Shown: positions 42,437 through 51,302 of the stretch, in pieces | Numbering within the stretch: position 1 is the first letter of the stretch | Layout of the letters: each line of letters starts with the position of its first letter | NCBI RefSeq assembly: GCF_021283305.1 | Contig: NZ_JAJSOK010000018.1 | Coordinates: 1 to 64,000, forward strand | Origin: Pseudonocardia kujensis | GTDB taxonomy: Bacteria > Actinomycetota > Actinomycetes > Mycobacteriales > Pseudonocardiaceae | Reading direction: 5' to 3' | DNA length: 64,000 bases | Translations under genes and position numbers: made by a program | The notes under the pieces: model-generated | Told to the model about the DNA's origin: nothing | What the model saw: only the letters and a program-made list of their open reading frames with translations | Databases searched by the model: none

Positions 42437-43822
42437 TTGAGCATTCTCGAGCAGGTCAAGAGCGCGCCCATGAGCAGAGCGCAGACCAGGGCGGTCGCCC
42501 TGTGCCTCGTGATGAACCTGGTCGACGGGTTCGACCTCCTGGTCACGTCGTTCGTCGGACCGACGGTCACCAAGGAATGGGGCCTGCAGGCCTCGCTGGT
42601 CGGGGTCCTGCTGAGCAGCGGCCTCGCGGGCATGGCGTTCGGGGCGCTGTTCCTGGCCCCGCTCGCGGACCGGGTCGGCCGGCGCAAGCTCGTGCTGGGC
42701 GGGCTGGTCCTGGCCTCGCTGGGCATGCTGGCCGCCGCGTTCGCGCAGAACTTCGGCCAGCTCGTCGCCACCCGCGTGGTGACGGGCATCGCGGTGGGGC
42801 TGATGGCGGCCTGCCTGCCGGTGCTGGCCTCGGAGTACTCGAGCCACAAGCGTCGTGGCCTCTCGGTCGCACTGATCACGTGCGGCTACGGGCTGGGCGC
42901 CATCATCGCCGGTATCGCCGCAAGCCTGCTGATCGGGCCGTTCGGGTGGCGCTCGGTGTTCGTCCTCGGTGCGGTGGCCACGGCCATCCTCTTCCTGGTC
43001 GGGCTGCGGGCCCTCCCGGAGTCGATGGACTACCTGGTCGCGGCGCGCCCGCGCGACGCCCTCGCCCGGCTGAACCGGATCCTCGTCCAGATCGGCCACG
43101 CCCCGGTCGAGGAGCTCCCGGCCGCGTCCGTGGCGCCGCGGAAAGTGGCTCTCGAGTCGCTGTTCCAGGGGCGCAACGCGGTGCGCACGGTGCTGGTGTG
43201 GATCGCGTTCATCGCGGCCCAGACCGTGTACTACTTCGCCAGCTCCTGGACGCCGACCCTGCTGCTGCAGGCGGGCCTGTCCGCGCAGCAGGGCATCAGC
43301 GGCGGCGTGCTGTTCAGCATCGGCGGAGTGTGCGGCGCGGCACTGCTCGGTGTCCTCGCCACCCGGGTCGAGCCCCGCATGCTCACCGCGGCCTACTTCG
43401 CCCTGGGGGCACTGGCGCTGGTGCTGTACTCGTTCTCGCTGGGCGCCCTGGCCACGGCGCTGATCGTCGGCGTGCTGGTCGGGCTGCTGCTCAACGGCAC
43501 GGTGTCGGGTGTCAACGTCATCGTCCCGATCATCTACCCGGCCGAGTCCCGGGCCACCGCGCTCGGCATCGCGGTGGCGGTGAGCCGGCTCGGGGCGGTG
43601 TTCTCCCCGCTGCTCGCCGGGTTCCTGCTGCAGGCGGGCTGGGCGCCGGAGTCGATGTTCCGGTTCTTCGCGATCCCGGCGGTCGTCGGCGCGGTCGCGA
43701 CGATCGCACTGCTCCGGGTCGCCCGGTCGAGCTCCTCCGCACCGACGACGCCCGCTGCGCCCTCGTCCGCGCCGACGACGCCCGCTGCGCCGGCGGTCGA
43801 GGGCACCCCGAGCCAGGCCTGA
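42437..43822 (+). CDS. AAHS-family aromatic acid:H+ symporter (MFS)
   Basis: A 461-residue transporter with about 12 membrane segments. Helix 1 has LVDGFDLLVTSFVGP, the D-G-F-D signature of aromatic acid:H+ symporters, and loop 2-3 reads APLADRVGRRKLV. A TTG at 42437 after GCGAGG is the preferred start; the next choice is the ATG at 42470, if the frame there is used. The last 35 residues are a low-complexity tail with two SSAPTTPAAP units. It is first in the operon that extends to the TetR gene at 53163. Confidence 0.86.
   Translation: MSILEQVKSAPMSRAQTRAVALCLVMNLVDGFDLLVTSFVGPTVTKEWGLQASLVGVLLSSGLAGMAFGALFLAPLADRVGRRKLVLGGLVLASLGMLAAAFAQNFGQLVATRVVTGIAVGLMAACLPVLASEYSSHKRRGLSVALITCGYGLGAIIAGIAASLLIGPFGWRSVFVLGAVATAILFLVGLRALPESMDYLVAARPRDALARLNRILVQIGHAPVEELPAASVAPRKVALESLFQGRNAVRTVLVWIAFIAAQTVYYFASSWTPTLLLQAGLSAQQGISGGVLFSIGGVCGAALLGVLATRVEPRMLTAAYFALGALALVLYSFSLGALATALIVGVLVGLLLNGTVSGVNVIVPIIYPAESRATALGIAVAVSRLGAVFSPLLAGFLLQAGWAPESMFRFFAIPAVVGAVATIALLRVARSSSSAPTTPAAPSSAPTTPAAPAVEGTPSQA
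43732..43795 (+). repeat. Imperfect 30-bp tandem repeat in the transporter tail
   Basis: Two adjacent copies encode SSAPTTPAAP each, at the 3' end of the AAHS transporter gene. It gives a flexible cytoplasmic tail and could vary in copy number by slippage. Confidence 0.7.
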
Positions 43823-43853
43823 GCCCGAACCCACCCCTGACGAGGAGGTTGTC

Positions 43854-44480
43854 GTGAGCGCACCCGCGATCGACCCTGCGCGCACCGCATTGCTGGTCAT
43901 CGACATGCAGAACGACTTCGTGGAGGAGGGCGCACCGCTGGAGTTCCCGGAGGGGCGGCGGATCCTGCCGACCCTCCAGAAGGTGCTCGACGCGGCCCGC
44001 ACCGCAGGCATGCCCGTCATCTACCCCGCCCACGTGCACCGGCGGGGCGGGGCCGACATGGGGATCCACCGAGACCTGTACCCACCCGTCGGGGCGGGGC
44101 AGGCGCTGGTCGACGGCGAGCGCGGGGTGGAGATCTACCTCGAGGTCGCGCCGCGCGACGGCGAGCTGGTGATCAAGAAGCACCGGTACAACTCCTTCTA
44201 CGCCACCGACCTGGAGATCGTGCTGCGCGGGCTCGGCGTCGACACCGTGGTCCTCACGGGAATGACGACCGAGTGCTGTGTGCTCGGCACCGCGCGCGGC
44301 GCGCTGGAGTGCGGGTTCCGCTCCGTGGTGCTCGCGGACGCCACCGCGTCCTGCGACTATCCGGACCTCGGTCTCGGCCCGATGCCCGCCGACGAGATGC
44401 ACACGGCCGCGTTGCGGATCATGAGCCTGACCTCGTCCCGGGTCACCGACGCCGACACCGTCCTGGCCGAGCTGTCGTGA
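43854..44480 (+). CDS. Isochorismatase-fold cysteine hydrolase
   Basis: A 208-residue hydrolase with the Asp-Lys-Cys triad: Asp17 in LLVIDMQNDF, Lys109 in VIKKHRYNSF, and Cys141 or Cys142 in GMTTECCVLGTARGA. Relatives hydrolyse C-N bonds (nicotinamidase, maleamate or N-carbamoylsarcosine amidase). GAGGAGG precedes the GTG at 43854. Its place beside HyuA/HyuB is compatible with removing a carbamoyl or amide group from a ring-opened product, but substrate is not shown. Confidence 0.87.
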   Translation: MSAPAIDPARTALLVIDMQNDFVEEGAPLEFPEGRRILPTLQKVLDAARTAGMPVIYPAHVHRRGGADMGIHRDLYPPVGAGQALVDGERGVEIYLEVAPRDGELVIKKHRYNSFYATDLEIVLRGLGVDTVVLTGMTTECCVLGTARGALECGFRSVVLADATASCDYPDLGLGPMPADEMHTAALRIMSLTSSRVTDADTVLAELS

Positions 44481-45229
44481 CCGGATCGACCGAGCCCGTG
44501 CTGGTCCTGCTCCACGGCGGCGGGCCGGGGGTGGACGCCGCCAGCAACTGGGCGAGCGTCCTGCCCCGCTTCGAGAAGGAGTTCCGCTGCATCGCCCCCG
44601 ATCTGCTCGGCTTCGGCACGCGGATCGGGGATGGCGGGGACCTCCACGGGCCGATCGCCTGGGCGCGGGCCCGCGCCCGCCAGGTGCACGAGCTGCTCGA
44701 CGACCTCGGGCTCGCCCGGGTCCACCTGCTCGGCAACTCGGCGGCGGGCGGGGCGGCGGGCCTGGCCCTGCTCGCCACCGCTCCCGAGCGGGTCGAGCGG
44801 GCCGTCGTGATGGGCGGGGCGGGCACCGGTCCGGCCCCGCGCACCGTGCCGTTCTACGACGTCCCCACGAAGGCGTCCATGCGCGACACGCTCGCCCGCC
44901 TCGTCGCCGACGAGGGCGACCACACCGAGCTCCTCGACGACCTCGCGGACCTCCGGTGGGAACAGGCGCTACGACCTGGCGCCGAGAAGGCCTTCCGGTC
45001 CATGTTCGAGACGTCCGACGAGCCACCGGTGGATCCGGCGACCGTGCCCACCCCGGTGCTGGCCCTGCACGGGGAGCGCGACCGGGTCGGCCCGGTCGAG
45101 GTCTCCGCGCGCCTGGCCGCCGCGCTCCCGTGTGGGAGCCTCGGGGTCGTCGCGGGGGCCGGACACTGGATCCACGTCGACCGGCCGGACGAGTTCTGCA
45201 CCCGCGTGGGGGAGTTCCTGACCGCATGA
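44477..45229 (+). CDS. Alpha/beta hydrolase, meta-cleavage hydrolase-like
   Basis: A 250-residue hydrolase with the oxyanion-loop segment LLHGGGPGVDAASNW at about residues 11-25, as in C-C hydrolases of the MhpC/BphD group. The nucleophile is Ser88 in GNSAAG and the closing His is near 233 (GAGHWIHVDRP). The GTG overlaps the previous stop. An ester or N-formylmaleamate-type hydrolase is the other possibility. A second, more typical C-C hydrolase is at 53442. Confidence 0.84.
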   Translation: MTGSTEPVLVLLHGGGPGVDAASNWASVLPRFEKEFRCIAPDLLGFGTRIGDGGDLHGPIAWARARARQVHELLDDLGLARVHLLGNSAAGGAAGLALLATAPERVERAVVMGGAGTGPAPRTVPFYDVPTKASMRDTLARLVADEGDHTELLDDLADLRWEQALRPGAEKAFRSMFETSDEPPVDPATVPTPVLALHGERDRVGPVEVSARLAAALPCGSLGVVAGAGHWIHVDRPDEFCTRVGEFLTA

Positions 45230-46860
45230 ACCAGACAGACAACGGCACGAGCGGGACCGACACCGGCGTCCTGATCGTCGGCGCGGGACCCACGGGCCTC
45301 ACCCTCGCCATCGACCTCGCCCGGCGCGGCGTGCCCAGCCTCGTCGTCGAGGCGACGACCGAGCGACCCGTGAATCCGCGGTGCAACACCACCTCGGCGC
45401 GGTCGATGGAGATCTTCCGCCGGCTCGGCGTCGCGGACGAGATCCGCCGGGCCGGCCTTCCCGAGGACTACCCCGGCACCATCCAGTACCGCACCACGCT
45501 GCTCGGCGAGGAGCTCTACCGCCTCGACCAGCTGTCGTCGGGCGAGGTGCTGGCGGGCAAGGGCCGGGAGGAGTGGCCGACGCCCGAGCCCCAGCACCGG
45601 GTGTCCCAGATCTTCATGGAGCCGATCCTCGAGCGGTACGCGCGGGGCCTCCCGGGGGTGACCGTCGAGCGCGGGAGCCGCCTGGTCGAGCTGCGCCCGC
45701 TCGAGGACCGGGTCGAGGTGGACCTCGAGTCGGAGGCCGGGACGGGGACCACGACACGGACCCTGAGCTGCGCGTACGTGATCGGGTGCGACGGCGCGCA
45801 CAGCGCCGTCCGCCGGCAGCTGGGCATCCGCTACGAGGGCGTCGATGCCATCCAGAAGTTCGTCTCGACCTTCGTCCGCTCCCCGGAGCTCGGCCGGATC
45901 GCCGCCCGGGACCGGGCCTGGACCTACTGGACCTACGGCCGTCGCCAGGCCTCGCTGATCGCCATCGACGGCAGCGACCTGTGGCTCAACCACGTGGCCT
46001 TCGCAGCCGACCACGACACCGAGGCCGAGGACCCCGAGCAGCTGCTGCGCGAGGCCGTGGGCGCCCCGGTCGAGCACGAGGTGCTCGGCTCCGTCCGCTG
46101 GACGGGCCGTCAGCTGGTCGCGCAGCGCTACCGCGAGGGCCGGGTGTTCCTGGCCGGGGACGCCGCGCACATCTGGATCCCCGTCGCGGGCTTCGGCATG
46201 AACGCCGGCATCCAGGACGCGGCCACGCTCGGCTGGATGCTCGCCGCCGTGCACCACGGCTGGGCTCCATCGGAGCTGCTCGACGCCTACGAGCTCGAGC
46301 GCAGGCCGGTCGGCGAGCAGTTCGCGAGCGCGGTGGCGGCGGCGGCCAAGGTCTCCTTCGTCGAGGTCCCGCCGGAGCTCCATCTGCCCGGAGAGGAGGG
46401 GGAACGCGCCCGCGCCGCGATGACCGAGCGCCTCGCCGAGAACGAGCCCCGCCGCTACAACCCCAACGGGTTCAGCTTCGGCTATCACTACGCGGGCTCG
46501 CCGCTCGTCGTCGGTGCGACGCGGCAGGACGCGATCAGCATGGGCGGCTACGAGGACCGCGCGCAGGTCGGCTTCCGGCTGCCGCACGCCTGGCTCGAGG
46601 ACGGCCGCGCCGTGTTCGACGTGCTCGGACCGGACTTCACCCTGCTACGGACGGACGAGTCCGCCGACGCGGCACCGTGGACGGACGCCGCCGCCGAGCT
46701 GGGCGTCCCGCTCACCGTCGTGGACCTGCCGGGGCTCCACCCCACACCCCTGCTGCTCGTGCGGCCGGACCAGCACGTCGCCTGGATGGGCGGTGCCGAG
46801 GGCCGGCCCGGCGAGCTCTTGCGGACAGTCACCGGGCGCGCGGCCGCCCACCAGCGGTAA
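45226..46860 (+). CDS. Aromatic-ring FAD monooxygenase (MhpA/PheA type)
   Basis: A 544-residue class A flavoprotein hydroxylase. The FAD fingerprint VLIVGAGPTGLTLAIDLARR starts near residue 15, the DG motif CDGAHSAVRRQ is near 188, and the second FAD motif AGDAAHIWIPVAGFGMNAG is near 308. A C-terminal thioredoxin-like domain follows from about 430. It probably hydroxylates a phenolic ring to a catechol for later extradiol cleavage. The ATG overlaps the preceding stop, so it is coupled to the hydrolase. Confidence 0.9.
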   Translation: MNQTDNGTSGTDTGVLIVGAGPTGLTLAIDLARRGVPSLVVEATTERPVNPRCNTTSARSMEIFRRLGVADEIRRAGLPEDYPGTIQYRTTLLGEELYRLDQLSSGEVLAGKGREEWPTPEPQHRVSQIFMEPILERYARGLPGVTVERGSRLVELRPLEDRVEVDLESEAGTGTTTRTLSCAYVIGCDGAHSAVRRQLGIRYEGVDAIQKFVSTFVRSPELGRIAARDRAWTYWTYGRRQASLIAIDGSDLWLNHVAFAADHDTEAEDPEQLLREAVGAPVEHEVLGSVRWTGRQLVAQRYREGRVFLAGDAAHIWIPVAGFGMNAGIQDAATLGWMLAAVHHGWAPSELLDAYELERRPVGEQFASAVAAAAKVSFVEVPPELHLPGEEGERARAAMTERLAENEPRRYNPNGFSFGYHYAGSPLVVGATRQDAISMGGYEDRAQVGFRLPHAWLEDGRAVFDVLGPDFTLLRTDESADAAPWTDAAAELGVPLTVVDLPGLHPTPLLLVRPDQHVAWMGGAEGRPGELLRTVTGRAAAHQR

Positions 46861-46875
46861 GAGAGCAGGAGAGAC

Positions 46876-48987
46876 ATGCCCTACGCACTCGGCATCGACG
46901 TCGGCGGCACGTTCACCGACGCCGTCGCCTCGGACGGCGCCGGCCGGATCGTCTCGGCCAAGACGCCGACCACCCCGCCGCAGCGCGAGGTCGGCGTCAT
47001 GCGCGCCATCGAGGAGCTGGCCGCGGAGCTTTCCATCGAGGTCGGCGAGATGCTCGCGCAGACCGACTTCATCGCCCACGGCACCACGGCGTCGATCAAT
47101 GCCCTGGTCCAGGGGACGGTGGCCGACGTGGGGCTGATCGCCACCAAGGGCCACCGCGACTCGATCTACATCATGAACGCGGAGGGCCGCACCCTCGGCC
47201 GCTCCGCGGACGAGGTCCAGGACACCCTGCGTCAGCGCAAGCCCGCACCGCTGATCCCGAAGTACCGCGCGCTGGAGGTCACCGAGCGCGTCGACCACGC
47301 CGGCCGGGTCCTGGTTCCGCTCGACGAGGACGAGGTGCGCCGGGTCGCGCGCGCGCTCGTCGAGCAGGGGGTCGAGGCCATCGCCGTCTGCCTGCTCTGG
47401 TCGTTCAAGAACGGCGACCACGAGCGGCGGGTCCGAGAGCTGATCCACGAGATCGACCCGGACCTGTACGTCACGCTGTCGTGCGAGGTCAGCCCACGGA
47501 TCCGGGAGTTCTCGCGGACGTCGACGACGATCATGAACGCCCAGATCGGGCCGCGGCTGCGGACCTACCTGACCCCGCTCCAGCGGCAGCTGGAGGAGGG
47601 CGGGCTCAAGGGCCCGCTGCTCGTCATGCAGAGCGAGGGCGGCACCATCACCGCCGACCGGGCGCCCGAGCACGCCATCACCACCGTCGGGTCCGTGCTC
47701 TCCGGCGGGGTGATCGGCGGCCAGCGGCTGGCCCGGCAGCTCGGGCACCGCAACGTCATCACCACCGACGTCGGCGGCACCACCTTCCTGGCCGGCCTGA
47801 TCGTCGACGGCGAGCCGGTCATGGCGCCGGGCTCGATCGTCAACCAGTTCCCGATCAACGCGGCCACCATCCGCGTGCACACGATCGGCTCGGGCGGCGG
47901 CGCGCTGGCCTCCGTCGACGCCGGGGGGAACCTGCGGCTGGGCCCGCAGAGCGCGGAGGCCGTGCCCGGCCCGGCGTGCTACGCAGGCGGCGGCACCCGA
48001 CCCACCAACACCGACGCCAACCTCGTGCTGGGCATCCTGAGCGAGCGCGGCCTGCTCGGCGGGCGCAAACCGCTCAGCACGGAGCTGGCGCGCGCGGCGA
48101 TCCGTGAGCACGTGGCGGAGCCGCTCGGCCTGACCGTCGAGGAAGCGGCGATCGCGATCCACGAGGTCCAGAACGCGCAGGCGGGCGACCTGCTGCGCCG
48201 CGCCGTCGTGCAGGCCGGGTACGACCCGCGCGACTTCGTGGCCTACGCGTTCGGTGGGGCGGGCCCCGCCCACTGCGCCGGCTACTGCCAGGACCTCGGC
48301 GTGGCGGAGGTCGTCGTGCCGCTCGGCCCGGTCGCGTCCGCCTTCTCCGCCTACGGGCTCGCGGCGTCGGACGTCGCGCTCAGCGCGGAGCTGTCCGATC
48401 CCTCGTCGTTCCCGGTCGGGCACGACGTGCTCGCGGCGCACTTCGACCGGCTCGAGACGGACCTGCAGCGGGCGCTCGACCGGCAGAAGGTCAAGTTCCA
48501 CGACGTGACGCTGCAGCGCGAGATCGACCTGCGCTACTCCATGCAGGTCAACGAGCTCGCGGTGACGCTGCCGGACACGGAGATCACCGAGGCCTCCGGG
48601 GACGAGATCGTGGAGCGCTTCGAGGAGCAGTACGAGCGGATCAACGGCTCCGGCGCGGGCTTCCGCGAGGCCGGGGTGCAGGCGATCACCTACCGGATGC
48701 GGGCGAAGGCCGGGCTGGGTTTCCCGGTCGTGCTCCCCGACATTCCCGAGGCGGACGGCCCCGACCCCTCGGCGGCCCTGCTCGAGGAGCGCTCGGTGTG
48801 CCTCGACTCGCAGATCGGCTACGTGCCCACCCCCGTCTACGACTACTCCCGGCTGCGGGCGGGCCACGAGCTGGTCGGCCCGGCCGTCGTCGACGTGCCG
48901 ACCACCGTGGTCGTCGTGCCCGACGGCGTCACCGGCCGGGTCGACCGGCTCGGCAACCTCGTGCTGCGCTACCAGCGAGACCAGTGA
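46876..48987 (+). CDS. hyuA: HyuA-type ATP-dependent hydantoinase/acetone-carboxylase beta-like subunit (copy 2)
   Basis: A 703-residue ASKHA ATPase with LGIDVGGTFTDAV at the start, TDVGGTTFLAGLIVDGEPV near residue 297, and AFGGAGPAHCAGY near 458. It is clearly paralogous to 15833-17929; long blocks are shared and gene order within the pair is the same. AGGAGAG precedes the ATG. The pair follows an isochorismatase-fold hydrolase and an aromatic hydroxylase, unlike copy 1, so the two pairs may act on different substrates. Confidence 0.91.
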   Translation: MPYALGIDVGGTFTDAVASDGAGRIVSAKTPTTPPQREVGVMRAIEELAAELSIEVGEMLAQTDFIAHGTTASINALVQGTVADVGLIATKGHRDSIYIMNAEGRTLGRSADEVQDTLRQRKPAPLIPKYRALEVTERVDHAGRVLVPLDEDEVRRVARALVEQGVEAIAVCLLWSFKNGDHERRVRELIHEIDPDLYVTLSCEVSPRIREFSRTSTTIMNAQIGPRLRTYLTPLQRQLEEGGLKGPLLVMQSEGGTITADRAPEHAITTVGSVLSGGVIGGQRLARQLGHRNVITTDVGGTTFLAGLIVDGEPVMAPGSIVNQFPINAATIRVHTIGSGGGALASVDAGGNLRLGPQSAEAVPGPACYAGGGTRPTNTDANLVLGILSERGLLGGRKPLSTELARAAIREHVAEPLGLTVEEAAIAIHEVQNAQAGDLLRRAVVQAGYDPRDFVAYAFGGAGPAHCAGYCQDLGVAEVVVPLGPVASAFSAYGLAASDVALSAELSDPSSFPVGHDVLAAHFDRLETDLQRALDRQKVKFHDVTLQREIDLRYSMQVNELAVTLPDTEITEASGDEIVERFEEQYERINGSGAGFREAGVQAITYRMRAKAGLGFPVVLPDIPEADGPDPSAALLEERSVCLDSQIGYVPTPVYDYSRLRAGHELVGPAVVDVPTTVVVVPDGVTGRVDRLGNLVLRYQRDQ

Positions 48988-48998
48988 GGACTGCTCCC

Positions 48999-51302
48999 AT
49001 GACATCGAAGATCCCCGGGGCGGACGAGTTCACCAGCCGGCCCATGCCCCGCGCGGAGCTGCTCGCCCAGATCTCGCCGAGCCTGCCGCTGCACACCGGG
49101 GACGACGCCACCGAGGTCAACGCCCTGACCTACGAGGTCGTCCGGCACCGGCTGTGGGCCATCACCCAGGAGATGGGGGAGACGCTGCGCCGGATGTCCG
49201 GCTCGCACGTCGTCACCGAGTCCAACGACTTCAACTTCTCCATCTGCGACGAGCTGGGCGAGCAGGTCCAGGTGGGCACCTACAACATCGGGCTCATCGG
49301 GTCCATGGACCTCGCGATCACCTGGACCCTGCGGCACCGCAGCGACAACCCGGGCATCGAAGAGGGCGACATGTTCCTTTGCAACGACCCGTGGATCGGC
49401 GGCGGGCTGCACCAGAACGACGCCGCCGTCCTGGCGCCGATCTTCCACGAGGGCAGGCTGTTCGGCTGGACGACGGCCATCGCCCACCAGGTCGACCTCG
49501 GCGGCCCGCGGCCCGGGTCGTTCGACCCCGCCGCGCAGGACGTCTTCGGCGAGGCGCTCCCCACCCCGCCGATGAAGGTCGTGCGCGGCGGGGTCCTGCA
49601 GCGGGACGTGGCCGATGCCTGGGTGCGTCGTTCCCGGCTGCCGCACCTGGTCGGGCTCGACCTGCGCGCCAAGATCGCCGCGAACAGAGGTGCGGCCGAG
49701 CAGATCCTGCGGCTGATCGACAAGTACGGCGCCGACACCGTCAAGTCCGTGATGCGCCGGATGACGGACGACGCCGAGCGTCGCCTGCGGGCCAAGCTCG
49801 AGACCCTCCCGAACGGCACCTGGAGCGCGGTGGGCTACCAGGAGCAGTCGCGCTCGGGCGACCGCGGCCTGCACGCCATCAAGGTGGCGATGACGAAGGA
49901 GGGCGACAAGCTCGTCTTCGACTTCCGCGGGACCGCGGAGCAGACCGGCATCATCAACTGTCCCTACCCGGGGCTGCGCGCCGGGATCGTGTTCACCATG
50001 CTGCCGCTGCTGGCCGGGGACATCCCCTGGGCCGCGGGCGGGCTGATGCGGTGCTTCGAGATCGTCACCGACGAGGACACGATCACCAACGCGTCCTTCC
50101 CGGCCGCAGTGGGCAAGGGCCCCTTCGGTCCGGCCTGGGGCTCGGGCAACCTGGTCGCCGAGGTGCTGGCCAAGATGCTCGACGCCGAGCCGGACCACCG
50201 CACGGACGTCCAGTCCATCTGCAACGGCACCACGGACCTCTGCGTGGTGTCCGGGGTGGACACCCGGGGAGGTGGCAGCAAGGGCTTCGTCTCGCCGGTC
50301 TTCGACGTCATGGCCGGCGGCTACGGCGCACAGGTGCACCACGACGGTGTCGACACCGGCGGCCGGCTGATCATTCCCTCGGCCCGGGCCCCCGACGTCG
50401 AGATGACCGAGTACCTGTACCCGCTGGTCGCGCTGTGGCGCCGGGAACAGACCGACTCCGGCGGCCCCGGCCGCCAGCGGGGCGGGATGAGCGGCTCCGT
50501 CTGCTACGTGCAGCACCCCGATCAGCGCTCGTCGCTGTCGCTGGTGGTGTCGGGGACGGGCAAGGTCGCGAACCAGAACGTCGGGCTCGCCGGGGGCTAC
50601 CCGGGCAACTCGCAGCTCGACCTCGTGGTCCGCGGCATCGGCGACCCGCAGCTCGCGAGCGCGTCGGCGATCCCGGCCGAGCTGGACGACCTCGGGGGCG
50701 AGATCGAGGTCCTGCCCTGCGAGGGGACCTCGAGCCTCGGCGCCGGGGACGCCCTCTACCTGCACTGGCAGGCGGGCGGCGGCTACGGCGACCCGCTGCT
50801 GCGGCCCGCCGAGGCCGTGCGCGACGACGTCGTGGCGATCCGCGTCTCGGCCGACGCCGCGCGGGAGGTCTACGGCGTGGTCGTGACCGACGGCGAGGTG
50901 GACGCCATGGCGACCGCGGAGACCCGCGAGAAGCTGCGCCGGCGCCGGGCGACCGGTGCGGGACGCGCCGACGCGGCCCCGGTCCCGGTGACCGAGCCCG
51001 CGCTCGCCGGTTCCCGGCGGCTCGACGACAACCTCGCGGTGCTGGACACGACCGTCGTGTGCACGCATTGCGGAACCGGCATCGGCCCGCTCGCGGGCGG
51101 TGAGTTCGTGGGGGCGCTGGCCCGCCGCGACACCGCGCCCACCGAGGCCGGCCCGCACATCTGGCGGGACCCGTCGGTGTACGTCGACGCCGAGATGGTG
51201 TTCCGGCAGCTGTTCTGCCCGGGCTGCCTGACGGCCGTCTACTCCCGGGTCGTGCCGGTGGACCATCCGCTGCCCGACGACGACTACGGCAGCCGGGCAT
51301 GA
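48999..51302 (+). CDS. hyuB: HyuB-type hydantoinase/acetone-carboxylase alpha-like subunit with C-terminal zinc ribbon (copy 2)
   Basis: A 767-residue protein, the same length as copy 1. It has YEVVRHRLWAITQEMGE near 47, DMFLCNDPWIGGGLHQND near 124 and WQAGGGYGDP near 590. The C-terminal extension keeps the two cysteine pairs: CTHC (688-691) and CPGC (740-743). It starts 11 bases after HyuA and its TGA overlaps the P450 start. Reaction class is ATP-dependent ring opening or carboxylation; substrate unknown. Confidence 0.89.
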   Translation: MTSKIPGADEFTSRPMPRAELLAQISPSLPLHTGDDATEVNALTYEVVRHRLWAITQEMGETLRRMSGSHVVTESNDFNFSICDELGEQVQVGTYNIGLIGSMDLAITWTLRHRSDNPGIEEGDMFLCNDPWIGGGLHQNDAAVLAPIFHEGRLFGWTTAIAHQVDLGGPRPGSFDPAAQDVFGEALPTPPMKVVRGGVLQRDVADAWVRRSRLPHLVGLDLRAKIAANRGAAEQILRLIDKYGADTVKSVMRRMTDDAERRLRAKLETLPNGTWSAVGYQEQSRSGDRGLHAIKVAMTKEGDKLVFDFRGTAEQTGIINCPYPGLRAGIVFTMLPLLAGDIPWAAGGLMRCFEIVTDEDTITNASFPAAVGKGPFGPAWGSGNLVAEVLAKMLDAEPDHRTDVQSICNGTTDLCVVSGVDTRGGGSKGFVSPVFDVMAGGYGAQVHHDGVDTGGRLIIPSARAPDVEMTEYLYPLVALWRREQTDSGGPGRQRGGMSGSVCYVQHPDQRSSLSLVVSGTGKVANQNVGLAGGYPGNSQLDLVVRGIGDPQLASASAIPAELDDLGGEIEVLPCEGTSSLGAGDALYLHWQAGGGYGDPLLRPAEAVRDDVVAIRVSADAAREVYGVVVTDGEVDAMATAETREKLRRRRATGAGRADAAPVPVTEPALAGSRRLDDNLAVLDTTVVCTHCGTGIGPLAGGEFVGALARRDTAPTEAGPHIWRDPSVYVDAEMVFRQLFCPGCLTAVYSRVVPVDHPLPDDDYGSRA

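Noticed and set aside
46645..49005. A 786-codon minus-strand frame opposite the second hyuA
   Set aside because: It mirrors hyuA in codon phase and has no recognisable domain.
6378..51302. A creatinine/creatine pathway made of the M24 protein, HyuAB and the isochorismatase-fold enzyme
   Set aside because: The genes sit in separate operons under different regulators and are mixed with ring-cleavage enzymes; the family matches alone are too weak.
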